Positions 8,836 to 19,472 of a DNA stretch of 64,000 bases are shown here, one piece after another (the stretch's first letter is position 1; each line of letters starts with the position of its first letter). A model generated the notes under the pieces. That model made no database searches, was not told the origin of the DNA, and saw nothing but the letters and a program-made list of their open reading frames with translations. Source of the stretch: an uncultured Clostridia bacterium. GTDB taxonomy: Bacteria; Bacillota; Clostridia; TANB77; CAG-508. The translations under genes and the position numbers were made by a program. The DNA lies in the NCBI GenBank assembly GCA_944389425.1, contig CALXMH010000002.1, positions 46,665 through 110,664 of the forward strand, given 5' to 3'.

Positions 8836-11403
8836 ATGTACGTGTTTAATAAAATTACTGTTAATCCGCAATTACCTAAGAGAATTGAGAGAATGGGGGA
8901 TATTGCTAATAACCTTTGGTGGTCATGGAACACAGAGTTTTTAAAATTGTTTAAAGAAATTGACATTGATTTATGGGAAAGTGTTGAAAAAAATCCAACT
9001 CGCTTTTTGAAGCTGGTTGATCAAGATAAATTAGAAAAGTTAGAGAAAAATCAAGCCTTTTTAAAGAAATATGATAAAGTTGTTGATGATTTTGATTCTT
9101 ATATGAACAGTAAAAGTACTTGGTTTGAAAGGACTTATCCTAATAATAAATCTAGGGATTTGTTTGCTTATTTTTCAGCTGAGTATGGATTAGATGAAAT
9201 TTTACCTATTTATTCAGGTGGACTAGGTATTCTTTCTGGTGATCATTTGAAGTCTGCAAGTGATTTGGGACTTCCTTTTGTAGCGGTTGGACTTTTATAT
9301 AAGAATGGATATTTTAGCCAAAAGATTAATGGGATGGGTATTCAAGAAACTGAATACAGAGATATAGATATAGATAATTTGCCAATTTTGCCTGTAAAAA
9401 CAGAAGATGACAAAGATTTGAAAATTTCTGTTGATTTTATGGGAACAGAGGTGTTTTTGAAGGTATGGCAAATTAATGTTGGTAGAATTAAATTATTTTT
9501 ATTAGACTCTGATTTAAAGGAAAATAAACCAGAGTACAGAGATACAACTCTTCGTCTTTATGGTGGAGATAAAGAAATGAGAATTAGACAAGAGATTGTT
9601 TTAGGTATAGGTGGAGTTAAATTATTAAAAGAACTTGGATTCAACCCAACTGTATATCACATGAATGAAGGACACTCTGCATTTGCAACTCTTGAACTTA
9701 TTAGAAATAAAATTGAAGAAAAAGAAATATCTTTTGCAATGGCAAAGGATATAGTCTCTGCTCAAACTGTGTTTACAACACATACACCAGTTCCAGCAGG
9801 GAATGATATTTTTGATATACATTTGGTAGAAAAATATTTTAAAGACTATTATCCAAAACTTGGAATTTCAAGAGAAGATTTTTTAAGACTTGGAATGAAA
9901 TGTGAAACAGGTTTAGAACAAGGATTTAATATGGGAATTCTAGCACTTAAAATTTCTGGAAAGAAAAATGGTGTTAGTAAATTGCATGGAGCTGTTTCAA
10001 GAGAATTGTTTGGAGATGTATGGAGTAATATTGCATCAAATGAAGCTCCAATTACATATGTAACAAATGGTGTGCATACATGTTCGTGGTTAGCACCTAA
10101 TATAAAGAGATTATTTAATGAATATTTAACACCATACTGGCAAGATAATATTCAATCTAACCAAATATGGGATAGAATTTATAATATTCCAGATGAAAAA
10201 TTATGGAGTGAACATATTTCGAGAAAAGAAAAGCTTGTTAATTTAGTTAAAGAAAATGTTACAGCTAGATTAAAACGTGCAGGTGTTAGTTATGATGAAA
10301 TAAAAGATATTACATCTAAATTAAATCCAAATGCATTAACTATTGGATTTGCCAGAAGATTTGCAACATATAAAAGGGCAACTTTAATATTTAAAGATTT
10401 GGAAAGAATAACTCAAATATTAAATGATGAATCTAGACCTGTACAAATTTTCTTTGCTGGTAAAGCGCATCCAGCAGATAAAGAAGGACAAAATTTAATA
10501 AAATATATACACGAAATATCTAAAATGCCACAATTTAAAGGTAAAATCTTTATATTAGAAAATTATAATATAGCAATGGCAAGATATTTGGTAAGTGGTG
10601 TTGATGTTTGGCTTAATAATCCAAGAAGACCAATGGAAGCTTCAGGTACAAGTGGACAAAAAGCAGCAATAAATGGAGTTATTAATTTTAGTGTACTAGA
10701 TGGTTGGTGGGCAGAAGGCTACAATATGCAAAATGGCTGGCCAATTGGTACAAACAAAGAATATGATTCATATGAAGAGCAGGACATTGCAGATAGTAAT
10801 AGTATGTATAATACTTTGGAAAATAAGATTATACCTACATTTTATGCAAAGGACAAAAATGGTGTATCTAGAGATTGGATTAATTTAATGAAAAATTCAA
10901 TAGTATCTAATGCAGGGAAATTTAGTACATCTAGAATGGTTGCAGAATATGTACAAAACCTATATATGCCACTAGCTGATGTTACAGATACATATTACTC
11001 TAATCTAGAAAGTGTTGCAGAATATAATACATGGAAAAAAGAAATTACACGTAATTGGAATGATATTGTAATAACACAAAGAAATAATATAAATAATAAA
11101 AAACTGGATGCAAGACAAACAATAGAAGTTGAATGCCAAGTTAAGTTACCAAATATAGATAAAGATAGTATTACAACAGAAGTATACTTTGGAAAGATAC
11201 AAAAAAATGGTATTATTGAAAACATAAGTATAATTCCAATGAATAGAGTAGACGAAGACGAAGAAAATAAAGTATATACCTATACTGCTAAAATAAATCT
11301 AACAACAGGAGGGGAATTTGGATATACTTTTAGAGTAATGCCAAAACACAATATGTTATTAGACTCAGCAAATTTAAATTTGGTTAAATGGATTACTAAA
11401 TAG
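8836..11403 (+). CDS. glgP: Alpha-glucan (glycogen/maltodextrin) phosphorylase
   Basis: An 855-residue member of the GT35 phosphorylase family of the DUF3417-containing type. It cleaves alpha-1,4-glucans with phosphate to glucose-1-phosphate in the cytoplasm. The N-terminal DUF3417-like segment (IANNLWWSWNTEFLKLF, residues 25-42) is followed by AEYGLDEILPIYSGGLG and HMNEGHSAF. The PLP-binding lysine lies in GTSGQKAAINGV near residue 610, and WWAEGYNMQNGWPIG follows. The start has a strong GAGGAGG ribosome site. A C-terminal domain of about 120 residues after the catalytic core is typical of this subfamily. Pyruvate kinase follows after 28 bases, consistent with an operon feeding stored glucan into glycolysis. 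Confidence 0.93.
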   Translation: MYVFNKITVNPQLPKRIERMGDIANNLWWSWNTEFLKLFKEIDIDLWESVEKNPTRFLKLVDQDKLEKLEKNQAFLKKYDKVVDDFDSYMNSKSTWFERTYPNNKSRDLFAYFSAEYGLDEILPIYSGGLGILSGDHLKSASDLGLPFVAVGLLYKNGYFSQKINGMGIQETEYRDIDIDNLPILPVKTEDDKDLKISVDFMGTEVFLKVWQINVGRIKLFLLDSDLKENKPEYRDTTLRLYGGDKEMRIRQEIVLGIGGVKLLKELGFNPTVYHMNEGHSAFATLELIRNKIEEKEISFAMAKDIVSAQTVFTTHTPVPAGNDIFDIHLVEKYFKDYYPKLGISREDFLRLGMKCETGLEQGFNMGILALKISGKKNGVSKLHGAVSRELFGDVWSNIASNEAPITYVTNGVHTCSWLAPNIKRLFNEYLTPYWQDNIQSNQIWDRIYNIPDEKLWSEHISRKEKLVNLVKENVTARLKRAGVSYDEIKDITSKLNPNALTIGFARRFATYKRATLIFKDLERITQILNDESRPVQIFFAGKAHPADKEGQNLIKYIHEISKMPQFKGKIFILENYNIAMARYLVSGVDVWLNNPRRPMEASGTSGQKAAINGVINFSVLDGWWAEGYNMQNGWPIGTNKEYDSYEEQDIADSNSMYNTLENKIIPTFYAKDKNGVSRDWINLMKNSIVSNAGKFSTSRMVAEYVQNLYMPLADVTDTYYSNLESVAEYNTWKKEITRNWNDIVITQRNNINNKKLDARQTIEVECQVKLPNIDKDSITTEVYFGKIQKNGIIENISIIPMNRVDEDEENKVYTYTAKINLTTGGEFGYTFRVMPKHNMLLDSANLNLVKWITK

Positions 11404-11431
11404 ACAAAAGAGTAGGAGAGTGTTATAAACA

Positions 11432-12865
11432 ATGAGAAAGACTAAAATTGTCTGTACAATTGGGCCAGTAAGTGATAATGAAACTGTTTTAAAAAGACTA
11501 ATGCTTGCTGGAATGAACACTGCCAGAATAAACTTTTCGCATGGTAGTTTTAAAGAACAGGAAGATAAAATAAATAAAATAAAAAAAGTAAGAGAAGAAC
11601 TTAATTTACAAGTTTCTTTATTACTAGATACAAAGGGACCAGAGGTTAGAATAGGGAAATTCGAAGATGGAGAAATATTCTTAAATCCAGGAGATACATT
11701 TTCACTAACGGCAGAAGATATTATTGGAGACAAATATGAATTTTCTATATCATATAAGGATTTATATAAGCAAGTTTCTCATGGAGATAGAATGCTTTTA
11801 GACGATGGATTAATAGAAGTAGAAGTAATTACTATAAAAGATAAGAAAATCTATTGTAGGGTTATATCAGGAGGAAAATTAACAGATAGAAAAAGCATTA
11901 ATATACCTGGTAAAAAACTAAATTTACCTAGTCTGACAGATAAAGATAGAGATGATATCATAAATGGTATAAAAGCAGATTTTGACTATATTGCAGCATC
12001 TTTTATTAGAAGCGCAAAAGATGTTTTAGAAATTAGAAAACTTTTAAATGAAAATGGTGGAGAAACAATTAAAATAATTTCTAAAATTGAAAACCAAGAA
12101 GGTGTGGATAATTTTGATGAAATTTTGAATGTCTCAGATGGAATAATGGTTGCAAGAGGAGATTTAAGTGTAGAAATACCAATGTCACGAGTTCCAATCA
12201 TTCAAAAAGAATTTATTAAAAAGACATATCTTCAAGGTAAAATAGTAATTACAGCAACACAGATGTTAGAATCTATGATTAAAAATCCAAGACCAACAAG
12301 AGCAGAGGTTAGCGATATTTCAAATGCAATTTATGATGCAACAAGTGCTGTAATGCTATCTGGGGAAAGTGCTACTGGTAAATATCCAGTAGAATGTGTT
12401 GAATTGATGGACGAAATTTCAGAAGCAACAGAGGCTTCAATTAATTATTGGAAAAGATTTTTAGGAAGAGACTATGACTTAGAACATAAGGGTTACCGTT
12501 TTAATATTTATAATGGAATATGTGCAAGTGCAATGAACTTAAAAGCAAAAGCTATTTTAGCATATACAGAAACAGGTGAAACACCAGGAATTTTATCTGC
12601 TTTTTGCCCAATATGCCCAATATATGCTATAACTGGAAAACCAAGAATTGCAAGACAAATGAATTTGGAATGGAATGTGTATCCGATTTTAGTTGAAGGT
12701 GAAAAAAATGCTAACAAAATGATACAAATTGCAATAGATAAGTTGCAATTAGAAAAAAAGGTTGAAAAGGGAGATACAATAATAATTGCTGGTGGTGCAG
12801 AAATATTACCAGAGATAAAATCAGCAGAGATAAATAAAGTAATAGGCGGAATTATAAAATTATAA
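11432..12865 (+). CDS. pyk: Pyruvate kinase
   Basis: 477 residues, the normal length for a bacterial pyruvate kinase without the extra C-terminal PEP-utiliser domain. It converts phosphoenolpyruvate and ADP to pyruvate and ATP. Visible motifs are KIVCTIGPVS at the N-terminus, NFSHG, LLDTKGPEVRIG, the catalytic-lysine strand IKIISKIEN near residue 215, the metal-binding VARGDLSVEIP and TATQMLESM. The C-terminal allosteric domain ends in the IIAGGAEILPE region. It is preceded by a GGAGAG ribosome site and lies directly after glgP, likely in the same mRNA. A terminator overlaps the stop codon. Confidence 0.96.
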   Translation: MRKTKIVCTIGPVSDNETVLKRLMLAGMNTARINFSHGSFKEQEDKINKIKKVREELNLQVSLLLDTKGPEVRIGKFEDGEIFLNPGDTFSLTAEDIIGDKYEFSISYKDLYKQVSHGDRMLLDDGLIEVEVITIKDKKIYCRVISGGKLTDRKSINIPGKKLNLPSLTDKDRDDIINGIKADFDYIAASFIRSAKDVLEIRKLLNENGGETIKIISKIENQEGVDNFDEILNVSDGIMVARGDLSVEIPMSRVPIIQKEFIKKTYLQGKIVITATQMLESMIKNPRPTRAEVSDISNAIYDATSAVMLSGESATGKYPVECVELMDEISEATEASINYWKRFLGRDYDLEHKGYRFNIYNGICASAMNLKAKAILAYTETGETPGILSAFCPICPIYAITGKPRIARQMNLEWNVYPILVEGEKNANKMIQIAIDKLQLEKKVEKGDTIIIAGGAEILPEIKSAEINKVIGGIIKL

Positions 12866-12880
12866 TTTCAGCCTATTTTT
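12841..12880 (+). terminator. Terminator overlapping the pyk stop
   Basis: AATAGGC (12841-12847) pairs with GCCTATT (12871-12877), with an inner AT-rich stem and a following T run. The 5' arm lies inside the last codons of pyk. Confidence 0.65.
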
Positions 12881-12979
12881 AAATTTCCTTTATTTCTTCA
12901 CAAAATTTTCATAAATAAAAGTTATAATTACACGTTAGCTAAGTATAAAATTAAATAATAGAAAGGAAGATATTTTATA

Positions 12980-15007
12980 TTGAAAGACAAAAAAGAAAAA
13001 TTAGAAAAAATTAAGAATGAACTTAAAGAATTTGGGAAAAGTGTAGTACATAATATACCAAATATACTTATTGCACTATTTATTATGATTACTGCTATTG
13101 CCTTATTTGGACAGGAGAAAGCTGTACTTGGAATATTGCTTTTATTCTTCCAATTAATGTGTATGAGTACATCGTTTAGTGTAACCAAATTTATTAAAGG
13201 TTCACTAATATTATTAATAGTAGGTTTATTTGCTGGTTTAGCACAACTAAATACTCCTTTACTAATATTATTAAACTTTTTAGTTCCTTTTGGAATAATA
13301 ATGTTACTTTCAGATGATTATAATTCAAATGGATATTTTGTATATGGATTATTCTTTTTATTAATGCAAACAAGTAATGTACAAAGTATTCCAGACTTAG
13401 GAATAGAAGTTTTATCAATAGTTTATGGATTATTGGTTTTATTTATATATAATTTAATAATGTCTAAGATAAACAAAAAAGAGCCAGAGAAAAAACTAAT
13501 TGCTACTGGATATGAATCTGTTGTTAAAAGATTAAAAATTTTATCTAAACAAAAATTAGATGAAAAAACTCCAAATCCATTAAATAATATAGTAGCAAAA
13601 ATTAATGCCTTACTATACAGTGAGGCTTCACAAAAAACAGAAGTTTTAAATAAAAAAGAAGAATGCTATTTTCAAAGCGTGCTATTTTTAAAAAGAGTTG
13701 ATAAATTAACTAATCTAGCCTTAGAGAACAAAGAAAAATTAACAGAAGAAGACTATAAATATTTTTACGATATAGCAAGATTATTTCAAACTGTTAAAGA
13801 ACAATATTCTATGCATGATATAAATGACATAATAAAAATGTTAGATGAATTTGCAGAAAGCCACAAACTTAGCGACTCTAGTATGACATATGATTGGGTT
13901 TATACAATTAAAAAACTAAAACATATTATTAAAATGGCAAACAAACCAAAGCCAAAAATTTCTTTTAAGGAATATTTAAACATAAGAGCAACAAAACTAA
14001 AAAATAATTTTAGTTTAGATACAATACAGATGAGGTTTGCTTTAAAAACAGCATTAGCAGTAGGAATTGGTACAATTTTAGAATATTTTGTTATGATAAA
14101 AACTGGTTTTGCAAATGCATATTGGATACCAATAACAGTATATACATTAATGATGCAATTTCATGAAGAGCAAAATACAAAAATAAAAAATTACATAATA
14201 GGAACATTATTAGGTGCAGTGGTATTTACATTAGTTTTCCAATTTGTACCACCATCAGCAGGACTATTTTTCATGGTTTTAGCTTTTGCTGTTATGTTTT
14301 CTGTTAAGAATGAAATTTTAAGGAATGTAGTTGGTGCACAAATGGTGCTTGTTTTAACATATCCAATTTACGGTAAAGTAGAAATTATCTTAATAAGAGT
14401 TGGATTAATTATTTTGGCTTCTATTATTACATGGATAGTAGGTAAACATGTGCTATATACAGACAATTTAAATGGCTTAATAAACAAAGTTAGCCATCTA
14501 TTAAGAGTAGACAGAAATATTTTAAAACAGCTAAAAAAAGCAATTAATACTAAAAACAGTGAATTTAAATATATAAGCGAATTACTTTTAGAGTCTTGTT
14601 TATTAGAAAGTTTAATAATAAAACACGAAAAAGAACAAAAATACTATTCTGATCCATATTTAACAAGTTCAGTTGTGCAGTACAATAGAGATTTTATATT
14701 AAGTGCAGAACAATTAATTAATATATTTAAAACAGAAGATAAAGAAGAAATTAAAGGAAGTAAAGAATATATAAAATACATTGAAGAAATGGATAGTATA
14801 TTAGATGTTACTCAAAATAATTGGAAAAATATTTTAAGTGATTCCAAAAAAACTAAAAAACTAGAAAAGAAAACAATTAGAAAAATATCTGATGATGTAC
14901 CATATACAACAAAACACATGATGCTTTGTGTAAAAAATATAGAAAAAATTTATAATTGCCTAGAAGAAGATAAAATTAAAATAAAACAGCAAAAGGAAAA
15001 AGTTTAA
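12980..15007 (+). CDS. FUSC-family (aromatic acid exporter-like) membrane protein
   Basis: 675 residues starting at TTG 12980 behind GAAAGGAAG. Two membrane bundles are visible: about residues 28-160 (NILIALFIMITAIALFG onward) and 350-500 (MRFALKTALAVGIGTILE onward), each followed by a long charged cytoplasmic helical region. This duplicated membrane-plus-cytosolic layout is that of FUSC/YccS and aromatic acid exporter proteins, which export small organic acids. The C-terminal quarter is lysine-rich and probably alpha-helical. It stands alone between two terminators. The substrate is unknown; the family assignment rests on topology and the WIPITVYTLMMQF region. Confidence 0.75.
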   Translation: MKDKKEKLEKIKNELKEFGKSVVHNIPNILIALFIMITAIALFGQEKAVLGILLLFFQLMCMSTSFSVTKFIKGSLILLIVGLFAGLAQLNTPLLILLNFLVPFGIIMLLSDDYNSNGYFVYGLFFLLMQTSNVQSIPDLGIEVLSIVYGLLVLFIYNLIMSKINKKEPEKKLIATGYESVVKRLKILSKQKLDEKTPNPLNNIVAKINALLYSEASQKTEVLNKKEECYFQSVLFLKRVDKLTNLALENKEKLTEEDYKYFYDIARLFQTVKEQYSMHDINDIIKMLDEFAESHKLSDSSMTYDWVYTIKKLKHIIKMANKPKPKISFKEYLNIRATKLKNNFSLDTIQMRFALKTALAVGIGTILEYFVMIKTGFANAYWIPITVYTLMMQFHEEQNTKIKNYIIGTLLGAVVFTLVFQFVPPSAGLFFMVLAFAVMFSVKNEILRNVVGAQMVLVLTYPIYGKVEIILIRVGLIILASIITWIVGKHVLYTDNLNGLINKVSHLLRVDRNILKQLKKAINTKNSEFKYISELLLESCLLESLIIKHEKEQKYYSDPYLTSSVVQYNRDFILSAEQLINIFKTEDKEEIKGSKEYIKYIEEMDSILDVTQNNWKNILSDSKKTKKLEKKTIRKISDDVPYTTKHMMLCVKNIEKIYNCLEEDKIKIKQQKEKV

Positions 15008-15015
15008 ATTATAAG

Positions 15016-15055
15016 AAAAATTACCATAAAACAACATTTTTTATGGTAATTTTTT
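15016..15055 (+). terminator. Terminator after the FUSC-like gene
   Basis: AAAAATTACCATAAAA at 15016-15031 pairs perfectly with TTTTATGGTAATTTTT at 15039-15054. The distal arm ends in a T run. Confidence 0.85.
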
Positions 15056-15092
15056 GCTATTTATGATAAAATAATATTTGGGTGATGAATTT

Positions 15093-17154
15093 ATGTTATC
15101 AGTAGCCTTTAAGGGGATTTTATTTTTAATTGTAATGTTTATATGTATTAGTAATAATGGAGCAATTATTCGTAATGGATTTGTTTTAGGTAATATGCAT
15201 ATTGCCTTTGTATTTGCCTTGGCTATTATTACTAGCTGTAAATATAATGTTATTAAATATTATTTAGAGAGCAAGAAAAAGAATAAATATATTTATGCAA
15301 TTATAGCTACTCTTTTGTTTTTTGCTTTAATTAATATTGCACCTATATTTTTAACAGAAGGAAACAGTATTAATAATTGGCTTTTGAGTGATTATAATAA
15401 ATACCAAGATGATATTCAAATTAGAGACTTTATGTTTTTACCTATTTATTATAACTCTTTAAATATTTTGCTTATGACTATTTGTGAAACTGTTTTTTCA
15501 TTAATATTAATTTGGGTTGCTTATGTAAGAGAAGAAAAACAAATGCGGCGAAATAGCTTACACATTAGAAAGATTTTTAAAGAGTGCATTTAGGTATAAT
15601 TTATTTATCGTATTTTTAATTTATTTACTAACAATTCCAAATAGTATTGTAGGTATTGTTAAAATTATAGGCATTTTAGTTTTATTAGCATGGATTATAT
15701 TTGAAAATGTAAAAACTTATATTGCAATAAAAGAATGCAGAATTAAAAATAAAGAAAAATATGGCAGAGAAAATTTAGTTATTGTTATGACTACTACAAA
15801 TATAGACTTTGCCTTATCAGATTATCTATTAAATCCGCTTCGCATCTTTTATAGATTTGATAATAGAAATATTTTAAAACCATTACTTGTTAGTGGCAAA
15901 AACTATACATTTGTTTTATATGATGCAGTAAGATATGGACTTATAGATACAAAAAAATATAAAAATATTGCATATATTTTTATGATTAATGCAGATTTAC
16001 TTTTAATAGATACAAGAAAAAATGAATATAAAAATAAAATAGAAGAAATTTCTAAAAAAACAAATAAATTCTTAATCTATACAAAAGAAGCATTTTTCTT
16101 TAAGCCAGTTATTTTAAGAGAAATAGAAAGTAAATATTCATTTAAATGTAAAGAGAATATGGACTTAAAGGACATTTTAGATGTGGTACATATTAAACCA
16201 GAGGCTGATGAACTTAAACTAAATATAAAGTCATTACTAGAATTAATTAAAGATAAAGAACTAGATAATTACATAAAAAGAGAATATGATGAGGGAAGAA
16301 TAAATAAAGAAAATCTTAAAACCAAAAAAGAAGAATTACATAAACTAATTCATGCAATTCCACTTGATAAAGATGACAAAATACAAATAGAGAAGAAAAC
16401 AAATTGTATTAAAGAAGAAAAAAATACATACTTAAAATATGGTATAGAACGAATTTTAAATTCATTTAATTACATGGAATACTTTTATACAATGCTTAAA
16501 ATGAGTGAATATGTAATTCATTATATGGGATTAAAAAGCTTAATAGAAAATCCAATAGATGATGTAAAATCAGATTGTGTTAAATTTGGAACATGGAGAG
16601 ATTTATTAGCTTTTGATAAAGAATATTCAAGCAAAGACAATAAAAAAATAGATAAAATAGTAAGCTATAAAGATATTGCAAATTCTATTATAGAAATAAA
16701 TAAAATTGCAAAAAACACAGATAAAAACATACTAGAAGATGACAAATTCTATTTTAAAGATGTATGCAAAACCATTGGAACAATTAGAAATAGAATATTA
16801 GTTCATGGTGCTGTTTCATATGAAATGGCAGAGAAGATGACAAAGCTTTTATTTAATTTGTTATTTATACTTGTTAAAGAATTTGAAGAACTAAATATAA
16901 CAATAGAAGATGACGAAAAAATTAAAAATATTTTTGAAAAAGATATTTCCGCAGTATACAGATATGCTAATAAAATGTTCTTATATTCAAATTCAGTGCT
17001 TGAAGATAAAAAAGTATTATTTAATGAATGTATTAATTATGAAACAGGAAATAAGAAAGTAATAGACGGAGAAACTAGTTTTAATATAGATGTTAGATAT
17101 TCATTAGACCAAATTAAAGAAAAATTAGGAAAATGGATGTGGTATGTAAAATGA
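15093..17154 (+). CDS. Membrane-anchored HEPN-like protein, one +1 CGG shift
   Basis: ATG 15093 follows GGTGATG. The zero frame ends at 15593 and the next stretch lacks a good start. Skipping C15546 makes one 686-residue frame. Residues 1-240 hold about seven hydrophobic segments. The rest is soluble, lysine-rich, and ends in a domain with TIGTIRNRILVHGAVS near residue 570, an R-N-x4-H motif like that of HEPN ribonucleases or nucleotide-binding HEPN proteins. The next gene is a soluble paralogue of this C-terminal part and overlaps it by 4 bases (ATGA). I do not recognise a named family. A membrane-sensing HEPN protein acting in stress or phage response is an inference from the motif and the pairing. 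Confidence 0.7.
15546..15548 (+). other. +1 recoding site CGGC in the membrane HEPN-like gene
   Basis: Zero-frame codons ATG CGG CGA lead to a TAG 16 codons later. Dropping the C gives ATG GGC GAA ATA and an open frame that continues through 15787 to 17154, including the stretch 15594-15786 that otherwise has no gene. The restored residue is glycine. Confidence 0.8.
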
Positions 17155-18413
17155 GTAGAGAAATTTTAAAATTACGCAAAAATGTAAAAATAATTTTAAT
17201 AGATGGAAATACCTTGCCAACTTCATTTGAAACAGACCAAAAAGAAACATATAAAATAGCAAAGAACCATTTATATATTAATATAGAAAAAGAATTGCCA
17301 AAATTAAGTAAGCAAGATAAAGAATACATAAAAAATAATACAATAGCAATTATTCATGAGCTAGAAGATAATGATAAAACTATTATTACTGAAAAATATA
17401 ATAATAGATACATAAACAAAATAAATTTATATGATATTATGGCAATTAAAAACTATAAATCAGAAGATATTAGTAAAGACATAACAAACAACGGAGCCAT
17501 AAAAATATGTGATTTAGACTCAGCAATAGAGTTTACAGAAAATCTATTTATAACAAGTGAACAAGAGAATATAAAAAAATTTAGATTATATAAAGCCTTA
17601 AAAAAAGTACTGCAAATTAATGAAGAAGACTTAAAAAATGACTTGATAAAGGGGAAATACTTATCAGAATTAAATATAATTTATCAATATAATTTTATAA
17701 ATAGATTAAATGCAAAAATAGAAATAATTCCAAAAGATAATACACTATTTAACTTATATAAATCCGCATATATGTATTCATCTGCATATCAATCTGTTTT
17801 AGCAATGTTTGATTATATTACAGCAATGGGGAAAATGGTAGAATATTACTTATATGCAAAAAACAATCCAAAATTTAAAAAAGAAGTAATATTTTTAGAC
17901 ATAATAGGTGATAATCCACCAATATGGAATAACCATATTCTTATTAATATTTGTAATAATCCAGAAAATGTGATATATAAAAATATACGTGAAGAAAAAT
18001 TTAAGCTTACAAAAAATGAAGAAATTTTATTAAACGTATATTTAAGCAATATCTTAAATATGAACATAAAAGGTAATGAAATTACATATGATGGACTTGC
18101 AGAAATATTTAGGCAATTTAGAAACAGAATAGAAGCACATGGGACTATTACAGATACAAATGTTTATGCTATTTGGAACTTAACACAATTTTTTGCAAAA
18201 ATGTATAGTAAAGTGCTTAAAATAGATGAATTAGAATGTGAATATGATGAAAAAGAAAATGAAGTAAAAATAGGATATGGTAATGAACAAAAAATAGGAG
18301 TTGGCAAATATATTATAATGCAAAATAATAAACTATTTTTTATAAAAGATAGAAAATCATATATAGATTATCTTGAAGGAGAAGTAATTCTTAAAGATAA
18401 AGAACAAAAATAA
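17151..18413 (+). CDS. HEPN-like protein, paralogue of the preceding gene
   Basis: The chosen start ATG 17151 overlaps the upstream stop as ATGA, a sign of translational coupling; an upstream in-frame ATG at 17133 would overlap more. 420 residues, no membrane segment, highly charged. Residues near 325-340 read EIFRQFRNRIEAHGTI, the same R-N-x4-H arrangement as in the preceding protein, and the surrounding helices (for example the AYQSVLAMFDYITAMGKMVEYYLY region) align in order with its C-terminal half. The two probably work together as a hetero-oligomer. HEPN motifs of this form are known in toxin, Abi and Cas ribonucleases, but also in non-catalytic proteins, so activity is uncertain. Confidence 0.65.
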   Translation: MSREILKLRKNVKIILIDGNTLPTSFETDQKETYKIAKNHLYINIEKELPKLSKQDKEYIKNNTIAIIHELEDNDKTIITEKYNNRYINKINLYDIMAIKNYKSEDISKDITNNGAIKICDLDSAIEFTENLFITSEQENIKKFRLYKALKKVLQINEEDLKNDLIKGKYLSELNIIYQYNFINRLNAKIEIIPKDNTLFNLYKSAYMYSSAYQSVLAMFDYITAMGKMVEYYLYAKNNPKFKKEVIFLDIIGDNPPIWNNHILINICNNPENVIYKNIREEKFKLTKNEEILLNVYLSNILNMNIKGNEITYDGLAEIFRQFRNRIEAHGTITDTNVYAIWNLTQFFAKMYSKVLKIDELECEYDEKENEVKIGYGNEQKIGVGKYIIMQNNKLFFIKDRKSYIDYLEGEVILKDKEQK

Positions 18414-18439
18414 ATATAAAAAATGAAAGGGGAATGTGT

Positions 18440-19093
18440 ATGAAAAACAAAAATGTATTAATAGGAGTAATAATTGCAATTTTAGTAATTGCAGCAATTG
18501 GAGCAGGAGTATACTTTTATATGCAAAACAAAAATGAAGAGACAGTTACACTTGGCAAAATTGAATTATTAGTTGTAGATCAAACAAACCAACCTGTAAT
18601 AGGGGCTGGTGTGGACTTATTAGTAAATGATGAAGTTCAAGGTAGCATAGAATCAGGAACAGATGGCAAAGTTAAATTTTACACAGTGCCTGTTGGAGAA
18701 TATACACTAAAAGCAACAACAGCTCCTGAAGGATATACTGCAAATGGAGAAGAAGTAAACTTTACAGTAAACGGAGGAGAAACAGCAACTGTAACACTTC
18801 CTATAACAAGAACTGTGCCAAGACTTGTAATAACGGTAGAAAATGAAGAAGGACAAGCTTTGAAAGATGCAGAAATAGATTTTTATAATGAAGATGGAGA
18901 ATATGTTACAACTCTACTTGCATATGAAGATGGTATAGCTGCGAAAAACTTAGAGGGAAATGGAGTTTACTACATAAAACAATCTAAAACACAAGAAGGT
19001 TATGTAATAGATGATACATCTTATAGAGTAACAATAGATGGAGAAGACGATTTTACATTTTATACAACAATAGTTAATAAAAAAGCAGAATAA
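18440..19093 (+). CDS. Membrane-anchored protein with two CnaB/SpaA-like domains
   Basis: ATG 18440 follows AAAGGGGA. 217 residues: a short cytoplasmic Lys/Asn stretch, one membrane span (VLIGVIIAILVIAAIGAG, residues 5-26) and an extracellular part of two beta-sandwich repeats. Repeat one holds IELLVVDQTNQPVIGAGV and PVGEYTLKATTAPEGYT; repeat two holds LVITVENEEGQALKDAEI and GVYYIKQSKTQEGYV. These are CnaB (prealbumin-like) hallmarks. No LPxTG sorting signal is present, so it stays membrane-anchored by its N-terminus. It follows the two HEPN-like genes closely and probably shares their transcript. A structural or sensing role outside the membrane is the most that can be said. Confidence 0.75.
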   Translation: MKNKNVLIGVIIAILVIAAIGAGVYFYMQNKNEETVTLGKIELLVVDQTNQPVIGAGVDLLVNDEVQGSIESGTDGKVKFYTVPVGEYTLKATTAPEGYTANGEEVNFTVNGGETATVTLPITRTVPRLVITVENEEGQALKDAEIDFYNEDGEYVTTLLAYEDGIAAKNLEGNGVYYIKQSKTQEGYVIDDTSYRVTIDGEDDFTFYTTIVNKKAE

Positions 19094-19115
19094 TTTAATT
19101 AAAGGTGTGAAAGAC

Positions 19116-19472
19116 ATGGAAGAAGAATTTAAGATTATATTAAATATGCAAGATGAAATGTTTAATATTTTTAAAGAATCACAACCAAAAGAAGGATATG
19201 AAATAATTGCAAAAGAAAGAAATGTACTGTTTATAAAAAAATCTGATATTAATTTAAGCAAAGATCAAATTGCAAGAATATTAAGCATTGCAAAACTACA
19301 AAGAGCAGATGGAATATTAATTGTAGACATAACATCAGCAGTTAAATATTTAATAACTGTGCCAGAAGAAAAAATAAAAAATGATGTAAAATTCAGATGG
19401 ATGATAAGGCAAGCCTTTACAAAAGCAATTCTAGATAAACCAAAAAATGGAGGATTAAAGTGTGGGGATTAA
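19116..19472 (+). CDS. Conserved-looking hypothetical protein in the HEPN-like operon
   Basis: 118 residues from ATG 19116, with AAAGGTG eight bases upstream; a GTG at 19107 would overlap that ribosome site. The protein is soluble, mixed alpha/beta and charged, with a hydrophobic core strand GILIVDITSAVKYLITV near residue 70. No known motif is recognised. It overlaps the next gene by 13 bases, which points to coupled translation. Its position 22 bases after the CnaB gene places it in the same operon. Function unknown. Confidence 0.55.
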   Translation: MEEEFKIILNMQDEMFNIFKESQPKEGYEIIAKERNVLFIKKSDINLSKDQIARILSIAKLQRADGILIVDITSAVKYLITVPEEKIKNDVKFRWMIRQAFTKAILDKPKNGGLKCGD